Below, piece by piece: positions 37,118 through 47,584 of a stretch of 50,080 nucleotides of DNA. Made by a program: the position numbers and the translations under genes. Position 1 is the first letter of the stretch. Each line of letters starts with the position of its first letter. The stretch lies in assembly GCA_002104895.1 (NCBI GenBank), contig MCFG01000372.1:17501-67580 (forward strand), written 5' to 3'. Source of the DNA: Anaeromyces robustus (Eukaryota > Neocallimastigomycota > Neocallimastigomycetes > Neocallimastigales > Neocallimastigaceae). The notes under the pieces were generated by a model. That model saw nothing but the letters and a program-made list of their open reading frames with translations. It did not search any database and was not told the DNA's origin.

Positions 37118-40100
37118 TTACCTTCCAGTTCCTTCAATTGAATTAATAATATTAAAAGCTCTGTTTGAATAATATTCACTAAGTCTCATTGGTGAAAGTG
37201 ATATATACATTGGTGAAAGTGATGTGTTCATTGGTGAAAGTGATGTGTTATATTTTCTTTTTTCATTTTTAATTTTATCAAATAGTTCAATTGTTGATAA
37301 TCGAATTTGATTTTTTCTTACATTAATTAAATATAATATAAATGTATTATCAAATATATAATTTTTAAGAATGTATTGATAAAGATCAGAATTAATGTCA
37401 TTCATACCAAAAGAATTTATTAAATATTCTAATTTGTAACCATGATTCATTAAATATTTTATGATCTTTTTATTTAGTTTATTTTTATTGATTAATTTTT
37501 TTGTAATTTTTGAATTATACTGATTAATATTTAATTTAGAAATTTCGTATGTCCTATTTCTTATTAATAAATCAACTAAACTTAAATTTTCTTGATATAA
37601 TGCTAAATAGAGAGGTGAATTTTCTACTGAATTATATTTAGAAAAATCATAACCTCTTTGATTAATAATGAAATTAATCATATCATTAGATGCTTTAAAA
37701 TTAATAGCATAAGTTAAAATATCAAATGATTTATCATTAAGATCCTTCAGAATAACAAAATTATTTATAGTGTATAATTTTAATTCATATAAATTATTAT
37801 GTTCTATTAAATTAATTACTTTTGATCTCTTTTCATCAAATTGTTTAAAGATAAAATTAGTTATTTCTGTCGATTTATTTTTTAAATCAAGATATTCAAT
37901 AATATCAAAATTTTCATCATTGATGTTTTTAAATTTAATATTATTATCTTTTACAAATTTTACTAAATCATCGAATGTTTTTTCATCATCTTCATCATCA
38001 TTATATCTATCATTAACAATAATTATATCATCAAAAATAGATCTTTCTCTTCTTCTAATTTTTATAATACTTTTAATAATATTGACAATGTTTGCTCTGT
38101 TGTTATCATAATGAACTATCATAAAATCATTAATTAAATTAGAAAAATAAGTCTTTTTTCCTATATTTACGTTATTTTTACTGTTACGATAATATTATAA
38201 ATGTTAAAATCTTCATCATTTAAAGTTTTAAATTCTAATTTATTTTCCTTTGTATAACGTTTTAATTCAATATAATTATTTTCCCGTAAAAATTCAACAA
38301 CTTTACTTCTAGATTGAGTTAAATGACTTAAAATAAAATCTTTCATATAATCAGCAACTTTATTGTTTTTATCTTTGCAAAATTCTACAATATCAAAATT
38401 TTCGTCATTAAGAGAAATAAATTCTATATCATCGTTTTCATTTTCATACTTCATATATTCTATTATTTCTTTAATCTTTTTCATTCTAATTAATTCAATA
38501 ATATCATATCTTTTTTGAGTATAATGACTAATGATAAAGTTTGTCATCCATTCAGGAATATTTTTATTCGAACGGCAATATTCAATTATATTGAAATAAT
38601 CATCATCTATACTTTTAATTTCTATATTGTTGTTCTTAATATAATCTTTTATATCATTAAATTTCTTTTTATAAGTTCAATAATGTTCTTTCTTGTTTCA
38701 TAAAAGTTTTGTATAATGTATTCTTTGATATACTTTGGAACTTGATTATCTTCTACACAACAATATTCTTGAATATTAAAGTATTTATTATTTATTTCAC
38801 TAAATTCTTTTATGTTATTATTATCTTTATATATTTTTAATTCATTTAAATTTTTCTTGTTAATTATTTCTATTATATCATGTTTTCTTATATCAAAAAG
38901 ACTATTAACATATTCTTGCATTTCTGAAATAATGTATCCAGTAGGAATGTCAGTTTTATTGATTTTTTTGATTTTTTTGATTTTCTTTTTATGTTCAATT
39001 GGATTTCTTTTCTTTTTGAATGGATCATAAATGGCCCATCTAGCAGTAATAAAAGAAAAATCAATTGATGATCGGTCTAATTGTTCTATTGCTCTCTCTC
39101 CTTTTATATATATATATATATATTTTTTTTACAAAACGAGTAAATTAATAAAATATTAGAAATAAAAAAAAAAAAAACATAAAAAATTTATATAATATCG
39201 GATTAATTAAAATTACCATCTTCTTTAAAATAGTATTTAACGTAAGCATGATTTCTTAATATTGAATTTGTGTCTGGACCTATTTTAATGTTTTTAACAG
39301 GTCCTATATCATTTAATACTTGAAGAAGAATTTCTTCATTAACAGATGTACCTGTCATATTTTTATTCATTTAATATAAAAGAAAATAAATTTATAAGTA
39401 TTTATTATAAATAGTATGTTTATTTTTCAATATATTACTTTTAATAATATTTTATTAGGAATTTATATTTACTTAGTCCTGTAATATAGATGCACTTATC
39501 ATTATCTCCTAAATTATAAGAATCAGAATTAGAATCAGAACTAGAATCAGAGTTAGAATCAGAATTAGATTCATTTTTATTTTCAGATGAAGTTGATTCT
39601 TCTTTTTTCTCCTATTTATTATGTTAAAAAAACACATATTTATATATTAATAATTAATTATATACAATATATAAAGATTATTATTGATAGAATAAATGAA
39701 ATTTAACCTTTTTAAAACAAATATCATTTATGATTTTTAGATAATTGCAATCAATATTTTCATGGTTGATATTATTTTCTTTAATAAATTGTTTAAATTC
39801 CTCCACATTATCTTTTTGAACCATTTCGATAAATTGATTAATTTTATTATCAAAATGTGTATATATGTAATTCCTGATTACTTTATAACTAGGATTACTT
39901 TCAAAAAGATTACTTATATAATTTATAATATTAAAGTAATTATCATTTAATGATTTAAATTCAAAATTATTTTCTTCTGTATAAATTTTTAAGCCATTAA
40001 TACTATTCTTTTCAATGAAATTATTTATGATTCTTCTTTTTTCATTCGAGTTCAGTATGATAAAATCTTTTATTTCTTCTGATATGATTTGATTATTATA

Positions 40101-42873
40101 AAGGGAATAGGTATATCTTTTTAAATCAAAAGTAGAATCATTCAAACTTTCAAGATTAATATTTTTTTCTTCCACACAACTTTTTAATTTTTCAATGTCA
40201 TTTTTTCGAATAGCTTCAACAATTTCATTCCTGCTGTTGTCAAAATGATTAATAACAAAATTTTTCATTCTTACATTACAATTTTTTGGATTAGAACAAA
40301 ATTCAATGATATCAAAATGGTTATCATTTAAACTTTTTAATTCAATATTATGATTATTTAAATATTTCATTAATTCAGAGATATCCCCATCTTCAATTAG
40401 ATTAATGATATTAGCTCTATTTTTATCAAAATATTTTATGATTATATTTTTTATTTTGAATGGACAATTTTGTACTTCATTTTCACAATAATCTAATAAA
40501 TCAAAATGCTCATCATTCACATTTTTAAATTCTATATCATTTTTTTTTACATAAATTTCTAAGTCATTTGGTTTATAATTTGTAATATATTCTACAATGG
40601 TACTTCTTATATTAGTGAAATGACTTTTAATGAATTTTTTCATTTTTTCATTTACATGACGATTAGAATCACAATATTCAATAATATCAAAGTATTTATC
40701 ATTCAATTTACATAATTCAATATTATTTTTTCGAAGGTGTTGTTTTAATTCATAAATTTTATTCATATGTATAAATTCCACTATTTCACTTTTAGTATTA
40801 TCATAGTGGTTAATAATGTGATATTTTATACCTGGTGATATATGATTGTTTTCATCTATACAAAATTCAATAATATTAAAGGTATCACTATCAATTTGTT
40901 TAATTTCATGTTTTTTTGTATAGCCCCATAAATTATGGAAATCCGTATTTTGCATCATTTTAATTACATAATTTATGGTTTGGTCAAAGTAATTTAATAC
41001 AAAATTTAATATCTCTGGTTGAATATCTTTTAAATAAGAAGATAATTTAAATATTTTATAGTATTGTTTATTTTGTTTATTTAAACTTTTTCTATTATCA
41101 TATATATAATTTTTTAGTTGTGGAAAGTCCCCATTTTTCATAAATGTAAATATATCATTAGTATATTTATTGAAATGGGTTAAAACGAAATCCAAAATAT
41201 CAATATTTATTTTATTTTCATTGTAAAGAGAATAAGTACTATCTATAATATCACCAAAGGTTTTATTATATAATTTTTCAAAATAAATAGAATTATTGTT
41301 TACATATGTTTCTAATTCATTCAAATTATTATTTTTAATTAAATCGGGTATGTTGGATGTGTTGTTATAATGACTTTTTATGAAATTACTCATTTCTGAA
41401 GAAATTTGGTCACCCAAGGTGTCACAATAATTTAATATATCGAAATTTTCATCAAATAATTCATTTAATAAAATATTTTTATTTTTAAGATATTTATTTA
41501 ATTTATAAAGTGAATTAGTTTCAATGAGTTCAATTACTTTCTTTATTTTATTATTATAATTTTTTAATATGAATTTTTTGATGTTTGGATAATGATTTTT
41601 AATTTCTTCTTCAGAATCACAATATTGTACAATATTAAAATGATTTTTATTTAAGGATTCAAATTCAAAATTATTTTTTTCAATATAACTTTTTAATTCT
41701 GAAATTTTACCAGAATGAAGAGATTCTGTAATAAAGAATTTTGTTCTATCATAATGACTAATAACAAATTTAGTCATCTTATTATCAATATTATTATTGG
41801 ATTGGCAAAAATTTATAATATTAAAGTTATTATCATTCAGCCTTTTCAATTCGATATTATTTTTTTCAATATAATTTTTCAATTGATTAATATTTCCTTT
41901 TTCAATTAAATTAACAATTTTACTACGTTTAATGGAATAATTATTTATAATGAATTTTTTCATATCATCATTTTTACAATAATCTATACAATTAAAATAT
42001 TGATCATTAATACTTCTTAATTCAATGTTATTTTTTTCTATATAGTTTTTTAAGTCATCGATACTATTATTATCAATATGATTAATAATATTCCTACGAT
42101 GAGAATCAAAGTTATATATAATAAAACGTTTTATATAAGGAGGAACTTCATTAAATTCTGACATACAATAATTAGTAATATCAAAATTTTCATCATTTAA
42201 ATCTTTAAGTTCGATATTATTTTCTTTTAAATAGTTTTTTATCTTGGAGTTGTTTCTAGATCTTATGAATTCCACAATAGCGTATCTATGCTTATCAAAG
42301 TGACTGATAACAAAATTTGACATTTTTCTAGATACAAAAAATAATAATATCAAATAAATCATCATTCAACGATTTAAATTCGATATTATTTTTTTCAACA
42401 TAGGATGCCAATTCAGGAATATCATTTTTTTGAATTAATTGAATAATTTTACTTCTGGTTTTATCATAATTAATTTTGACATATTCCTTAACTTCATAAG
42501 AAATTTCATTTGATTTATGTAGTTTTAAAACATGTTTTATTATATCGAATTTGTCAAAAGGATCATAAAAATTTTTAAATTCAATGTCATTTTTTGTTAC
42601 ATATTCTTTTAGAATATCTAAATCATTTTGTTTAATGATTTCAATGGCTTCACTTCTTTTTTTATCATAATTTTTAGCAACGAATTTTTTAATATCTTCA
42701 TTAATACTTTTTTTCTTAAATAAAGAATCAGTGTATTGAATAATATTGAATTCATTATTACTTAATATCTTCAATTCTATATTCTGCTCCAAGACATAGT
42801 TTTCCAAATTTTTTAAATTATTATCTTGAATAAGTTTGATAATTTTATTTTTAATTTCATTAATGTTGTTCAT
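37118..42873 (-). CDS. Giant ankyrin-like solenoid protein with embedded RRM, frame-broken
   Basis: About 1800 residues in four exons: 42873-39708, 39611-39473, 39351-39217 and 39100-37118, with in-phase GT-AG introns of 96, 121 and 116 bp. It encodes about 23 degenerate ~62-residue repeats with a consensus like hydrophobic-x-x-L-I-x-x-N, ELKxYIxxNNIE, LNDxxFDIIxYC and a closing FIIxHFDxxR. After repeat 17 come an Asp/Ser-rich linker and an RRM-like fold (IYITGLS as RNP2, NHAYVKYYF as RNP1, ending ITARWAIYDP). Repeats then resume and end in a more canonical ankyrin-like stretch (SPLYLALYQENLSLVDLLIRN). The frame is interrupted near 42340 (probable ~17-nt deletion), 38672 (one A short in an A-run) and about 38195. 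It is either a decaying gene or an intact gene with assembly indels. The exact function is unknown; RNA binding plus protein scaffolding is inferred. Confidence 0.68.
37187..37250 (-). repeat. 21-bp coding tandem repeat, three copies
   Basis: Three in-frame copies of a 21-bp unit (plus strand CATTGGTGAAAGTGATGTGT with variants) encode the heptad SPM-x-T/I-S-L near the C terminus of the solenoid protein. Ser-Pro pairs could be proline-directed phosphorylation sites (inference). Confidence 0.8.
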
Positions 42874-43449
42874 TTTTTAGTAATGTGTTATGAAGAAATT
42901 GAATTTTTTTTAAAAAATACTTTTAAAAGAGAAGAAAAAAGATATTATTTTTTTTTCTTTTGTTAAATATATATGATTTTATATATTGGTCATTATGATA
43001 AAATAAAAAATTTAATTTTTCTATTAATAGTTTAACTTAATTTACTACCAATAAATTTTTTAAAAGGTTATTGTAATTAAATATTTAAAGTTTTAATTTA
43101 TGAGGTAAAAAAATGGACATAAACAAAAAAAAAATAAAAAACAAAAAAAAAAAAAATAAAAAAAAATAAAAATAAATGAATAAATAAGTAAAATAGATGA
43201 ATAAATAAATATGAAATAAATAAATATTAAATATGAAATAAATAAATATTAAATATGAAATAAATAAATATTAAATATGAAATATATAAATATTGAGTGT
43301 TCTAGAAATGTATTAAATTTTAAATTAATATTAATAAATAAAAATTAATACCAAATTAATTACTAAAATAAGTAATTCAAATTATTAAGAATGAATATAT
43401 GATTATAATTTGTAATTAAATTAATATTGATATTAAAAATTTAAAATCT
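42874..43449. other. Upstream region of the solenoid gene
   Basis: AT-rich. Four near-identical copies of AAATAAATATTAAATATGA sit at about 43215-43280. The word GAGTGTTCTAGAAATGTATTA at 43295-43315 has a near-copy at 47187-47207. No gene was seen. Confidence 0.5.
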
Positions 43450-44575
43450 TCAACATTAAATGTTCAACTAAATTGTAGAAGTAAAAATAAAAATAAAAAA
43501 TAAAAAAATAAAATAAAACAAAGAATTAACACAAAAATTATATAGTTATTAAAAACAACACATTTATTATTATATTTTTTAAATTTATTTTTTATTTTTT
43601 TTATTTTATTTATTATTTTTTATAGATTTGATTTTTTATTACTTTTTTTATATTACATTTATATATATATATAATAAAAACTAATATAATAGATTAATAA
43701 ATTAATAAATAAATATGAATTCTATTCTATAAAAAGATTTATATTAATGATTTTTTAGTAAAGATAGAATTTTAATAGATAATTAATTAATGCATAACGA
43801 GAAAACGAAGAATAAATGGTATAATATAGTTTCAATAAATTAAAATTTATTGAATTTGAATACAACGATTTTGAAGTTTAGGAGTTTCAATTTTATTGAT
43901 AATAACTTCTAAAACTCCATTTTCCATTTTAGCTTGAATTCCATCAAGATTAGCATCTTCTGGTAAAGTGAAAGATCTTGAAAATTTACCATAACTACAT
44001 TCAATCATACTATATTTTCTATTTTCATTATTCTTTTTATTTTCTTCAGTAGTAGTAGTAGTAGTAGTAGTAGTATTTTCTTCTTCAGTTTCCATATTTT
44101 CAGTAGATTCTTCAGTATTTTCTTCTTCTTTTCCTCTTTCTTGTTTTTCTTGTTTTTCTTGTTTTTCTTTTTCTTCTTTTTCTTCTTTTTCATCATTATT
44201 ATCATAAATAGATTCTCTTTCACCTGAAATAGTTAAAATTCTATCTTCATTAAGTTCCATTTTAACTTGATCTTTTGTCATTCCTGGTAAATCAGCATGA
44301 ATATAATAATTCTTTTCATCTTCACTAAGATTAATGTTTGGAGTATAATCAACTAATTTTAAAAGATTATTTTCTTCATCTTTACAATTATTGAAAACAT
44401 TACATAATTGTTTTTCTAATGATCTGTAAGGATTTCTTCTTCTGTTTAAACCACGACGATGACAATGTTGATGTCTTAATGGATGATGAAAACTAAATAA
44501 ATCATCATCATTAAAAACATCAAATAAAGTATTTTCAAATGGACGACGTTGTTCGTATAAGTATAAAGTCATTTT
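43450..44575 (-). repeat. Left arm of the 1.1-kb Hsp20 inverted repeat
   Basis: Reverse complement of about 45364-46500, holding the minus-strand Hsp20 gene and its 3' flank. Matching flank includes the ACTTCTACAAyTTAGTTGAA word at the outer end and the GATTTGATTTTTTATTAC / ATTCTATTCTATAAAAAGATTTATATTAATGA segment. Flanks carry many indels, while the coding 3' ends are identical. Confidence 0.9.
43847..44572 (-). CDS. Small heat-shock protein, Hsp20/alpha-crystallin family (copy 1)
   Basis: 241 residues, no intron. An Arg/His-rich N terminus (about 30-55) leads into an alpha-crystallin domain beginning near LVDYTPNINLSEDEKNYYIHADLPGM. The domain is split by a ~65-residue insertion of Glu/Lys/Gln and a nine-Thr run (about 125-185) between the strand LTISGERES and the segment SYGKFSRSFTLPEDA. 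The diagnostic A-x-x-x-x-G-V-L motif is present as AKMENGVLEVIINK near the C terminus. sHsps form oligomers that hold unfolding proteins in a refoldable state. It differs from copy 2 at five residues, all within the first 71 (N/D18, L/F25, K/R54, N/D62, L/F71 approximately). It shares a heat-shock-element spacer with copy 2. Confidence 0.95.
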   Translation of the reverse strand: MTLYLYEQRRPFENTLFDVFNDDDLFSFHHPLRHQHCHRRGLNRRRNPYRSLEKQLCNVFNNCKDEENNLLKLVDYTPNINLSEDEKNYYIHADLPGMTKDQVKMELNEDRILTISGERESIYDNNDEKEEKEEKEKQEKQEKQERGKEEENTEESTENMETEEENTTTTTTTTTEENKKNNENRKYSMIECSYGKFSRSFTLPEDANLDGIQAKMENGVLEVIINKIETPKLQNRCIQIQ

Positions 44576-45366
44576 TAAGAATTTTTTTTTTGTTTTGTTT
44601 TTATAAACTATTAAACGTTTATAATATTAATTAATATTACGTAATTACTTTTGTTTTTGTTTTTTTTTTTTTTTTGTTTTAATTTAATTAATATATAAAA
44701 TATTAATATTATTTATTGAAATTAAAAAATGAAAATAAAATATTTCAAAACTTTTTTCAGTCTTTTTATATTTTTTTTTTTTTTTTATTTCAAAATATAA
44801 AATATTATGTATATTACTATGTATTACAAATAATTTATATTGGATAAACATGTATTAATAATTTATAGAGAAAAATCATGGTAAAATTTTTAAAAATTAA
44901 TTTTTTTTCACTGTACTACAACCAACTATTATCTTCTTGAATTTTCTACATTATTCTACATTTTTCTATATTTACGTATTACATTCTACATTAATCTACG
45001 TAATTTGAATTATTAATAATTATTTTATAAAATATAATATTTTTTATATAAATAAATTTTAATAATAAATAAAGTTATTAATAATATTAAATATTAATGA
45101 ATAATCTTTTTTTTCTTTTTTTATCCTAATTATTAATTATTTATAAATAATATATGTATGTATTTTGGTAAAATTTTAGTATAAATATAAATTAAAAAAC
45201 GAAAAAAAATTTTTTTTTTATTTCAATATTTTTTATTAATATTTTATAAATTAATTAAAATAAACGCATTATAATATATAATATTATATATAATAAAAAC
45301 AAAAAAAAAAAAAGTTTATTAAGTTTATCAAGCAAACAATAAAAGTCACAACAAAAAATCTTAAAA
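44573..45366. promoter_or_regulatory. Bidirectional heat-shock promoter region
   Basis: A 794-bp spacer between the two divergent Hsp20 start codons. It is not part of the inverted repeat: sequences just upstream of each ATG differ. It contains the heat-shock element at 44934-44986, roughly 365 bp from copy 1 and 380-430 bp from copy 2. The rest is AT homopolymer. Confidence 0.7.
44934..44986. promoter_or_regulatory. Heat-shock element (HSF binding site)
   Basis: 44934-44946 reads TTCttGAAttTTC, a perfect three-unit nTTCnnGAAnnTTCn element. Further TTC units follow at 44954, 44964 and 44984, all in the same 10-bp register as the TTC at 44944, as in gapped or step-type elements of fungi. This is what HSF1 trimers recognise, and it sits between two sHsp genes, so shared heat induction is very likely. 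Confidence 0.85.
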
Positions 45367-46092
45367 ATGACTTTATATTTATATGAACAACGTCGTCCAT
45401 TTGAAAACACTTTATTTAATGTTTTTAATGATGATGATTTCTTTAGTTTTCATCATCCATTAAGACATCAACATTGTCATCGTCGTGGTTTAAACAGAAG
45501 AAGAAATCCTTACAGATCATTAGAAAGACAATTATGTAATGTTTTCAATGATTGTAAAGATGAAGAAAACAATCTTTTCAAATTAGTTGATTATACTCCA
45601 AACATTAATCTTAGTGAAGATGAAAAGAATTATTATATTCATGCTGATTTACCAGGAATGACAAAAGATCAAGTTAAAATGGAACTTAATGAAGATAGAA
45701 TTTTAACTATTTCAGGTGAAAGAGAATCTATTTATGATAATAATGATGAAAAAGAAGAAAAAGAAGAAAAAGAAAAACAAGAAAAACAAGAAAAACAAGA
45801 AAGAGGAAAAGAAGAAGAAAATACTGAAGAATCTACTGAAAATATGGAAACTGAAGAAGAAAATACTACTACTACTACTACTACTACTACTGAAGAAAAT
45901 AAAAAGAATAATGAAAATAGAAAATATAGTATGATTGAATGTAGTTATGGTAAATTTTCAAGATCTTTCACTTTACCAGAAGATGCTAATCTTGATGGAA
46001 TTCAAGCTAAAATGGAAAATGGAGTTTTAGAAGTTATTATCAATAAAATTGAAACTCCTAAACTTCAAAATCGTTGTATTCAAATTCAATAA
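45367..46092 (+). CDS. Small heat-shock protein, Hsp20/alpha-crystallin family (copy 2)
   Basis: 241 residues, head-to-head with copy 1 and identical to it from about residue 72 to the end. It has the same architecture: basic His/Arg N terminus, alpha-crystallin domain split by a charged Glu/Lys and Thr-run insertion, and a conserved GVLEVIINK strand followed by a C-terminal CIQIQ tail, resembling the I-x-I oligomerisation motif of sHsps. Substitutions relative to copy 1 are conservative (for example Lys to Arg, Leu to Phe), and both frames are intact, so both genes are probably functional. The upstream spacer holds the shared heat-shock element. The start is the ATG in TTAAAAATGACT, common to both copies. 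Confidence 0.95.
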   Translation: MTLYLYEQRRPFENTLFNVFNDDDFFSFHHPLRHQHCHRRGLNRRRNPYRSLERQLCNVFNDCKDEENNLFKLVDYTPNINLSEDEKNYYIHADLPGMTKDQVKMELNEDRILTISGERESIYDNNDEKEEKEEKEKQEKQEKQERGKEEENTEESTENMETEEENTTTTTTTTTEENKKNNENRKYSMIECSYGKFSRSFTLPEDANLDGIQAKMENGVLEVIINKIETPKLQNRCIQIQ

Positions 46093-46406
46093 ATTTTAAT
46101 TTATTAAAACTATATTATACCATTTATTATTCGTTATCTCGCTATACTATTAAAATTCTATCTTTATTAAAAAAAATCATTAATATAAATCTTTTTATAG
46201 AATAGAATTCATATTTATTTTTTTAATTTATTAATCTATTATATTAGTTTTTATTATATATATATATAAATGTAATATAAAAAAAGTAATAAAAAATCAA
46301 ATCTATAAAAAATAATAAATAAAATAAAAAAATAAAAAATAAATTTAAAAAATATAATAATAAATGCGTTGTCTTTAATAACTATATAATTTTTGTATTA
46401 ATTCTT

Positions 46407-46468
46407 TGTTTTATTTTATTTTATTTTATTTTATTTTATTTTATTTTATTTTATTTTATTTTATTTTA
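46407..46468. repeat. (TTTTA)n pentanucleotide microsatellite
   Basis: About 12 units of TTTTA in the outer part of the right palindrome arm. The matching place in the left arm (about 43484-43522) has only a few AAAAT-like units, so it expanded or contracted after the inverted duplication. Confidence 0.9.
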
Positions 46469-46500
46469 CTTCTACAACTTAGTTGAATATTTAACATGTA

Positions 46501-46846
46501 TGTTTTAATTTAAATTAATAATTTTAAATAAAAATTAATCCTAGTAAAAAAATGTACATAAAGTTTGTTTTTTTTTTAATATTCCTATAATTGAATACAT
46601 ATAATAAATTTAAAAGTATTTATTTTTTTATTAATTTTTTTATTATTTTATAATATACTTTTTTTTTCAATTTATTTATTTTTTACTTACAATAAATTCA
46701 TAATTATAAGGTGAATTTATCATAAATACTATATATAAATTTATATTATAATTATGATAATTTTATGATCAATGGAATAATACATATCAATTTCTTTTTA
46801 ATTATCCTATAACTTAATTCATTTAACATATGAGTGGTCAAAAAAA
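46501..46846. other. AT-rich intergenic stretch
   Basis: No gene or named element was recognised between the palindrome and the first LINE fragment. Confidence 0.5.
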
Positions 46847-47118
46847 TTTTTTTATAGTACACAATTCGTACATCATCTTTATTGAATTTAAATATTAATA
46901 TACATGAATCATAAAAAAAAAAACACATAATAAAAAAAAATGATACTAAAAAAAATAAAAAATCAGTTTAAACATTATAGATAATAATGAATAATACTGG
47001 AGGGAAAAAAAAGTAGTATAATAATATTTAAAAATAATAAATCCATACTAGCCTTTAATTCTACATATAGAATTAAAGAAAAATTGCCCCATTTGTCCTA
47101 CTAGACTGTCTACTAGAA
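46847..47118 (-). mobile_element. 5'-truncated LINE copy (3' end only)
   Basis: Matches the 3' end of the adjacent LINE (47358-47640) almost continuously: CACAATTyGTACrTCA, TTTATTGAATTTAAATATTAA, ATAATACTGGAGG, AATAAATCCATAC and the TTAATTCTA stem-loop. It lacks about 36 nt near the stop codon and stops inside the last codons of the ORF. A short T-run at 46847-46853 is the residual poly(A) tail. A dead-on-arrival insertion, older than its neighbour. Confidence 0.85.
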
Positions 47119-47316
47119 TAAATTTAAATATATAATACATATATTTAAATATGTGTATCCAAACGTCTACACTCTTAAGATACCCAGAGTGTTCTAGTAA
47201 TGTATTATATCTCCAAAAAAAAAAAAAAAAAAAAAAAAACTGATTCATACGAGAGGTTAAAAAAAATTATAGTTTTCTACTTTTATTTTATATTTACTTT
47301 AATTAATTTATTCAAT

Positions 47317-47324
<8 letters not shown>
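47119..47324. other. Spacer between LINE copies
   Basis: Contains a TATATTTAAATAT-type palindrome (about 47126-47153), the word GAGTGTTCTAGTAATGTATTA (47187-47207) and an A24 run (47217-47240). The A-run could be the tail of a plus-strand insertion, but no source element is recognisable. Confidence 0.4.
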
Positions 47325-47360
<36 letters not shown>

Positions 47361-47549
47361 GCACACAATTTGTACGTCAACTTTATTGAATTTAAATATT
47401 AAAATACATGAATCATAAAAAAAACACATAATGAAAAAAAATGATACTAAAAAAAATAAAAACCAGTAAAATATTATAGATAATAATAGATAATACTGGA
47501 GGAAAAAAAGAAGTATAATAATATTTAAAAACAATAAATCCATACAGCC

Positions 47550-47571
47550 CTTAATTCTAAATATAGAATTA
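47550..47571 (-). other. Conserved 3'-UTR stem-loop of the LINE
   Basis: TTAATTCTA-AATA-TAGAATTAA forms a 9-bp perfect stem. The older truncated copy has the same stem at about 47055-47076 with a changed loop (CATA). A retained stem with a varying loop suggests recognition by the reverse transcriptase during target-primed reverse transcription, as known for several LINE families (inference here). Confidence 0.6.
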
Positions 47572-47584
47572 AAGTAAAATTGAT

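Larger units (their letters stand above)
45364..46500 (+). repeat. Right arm of the 1.1-kb Hsp20 inverted repeat
   Basis: Mirror of 43450-44575. The last ~510 coding bases (about 45583-46092) are identical to the left arm, including the ACT and GAA microsatellites. The outer part has a (TTTTA)12 expansion where the left arm has a short A/T tract. Confidence 0.9.

Noticed and set aside
37770-38111. Plus-strand ORFs within the solenoid gene
   Set aside because: Shadow frames; the minus strand carries the repeat consensus and splice signals.
42328-42375. The gap between the two solenoid ORFs as an intron
   Set aside because: The only GT...AG there is about 8 nt, far below any plausible intron length; a deletion or frameshift fits the repeat consensus better.
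47217-47240. A24 run as the tail of a plus-strand retroelement
   Set aside because: No recognisable element body precedes it; A-runs of this length are common here.
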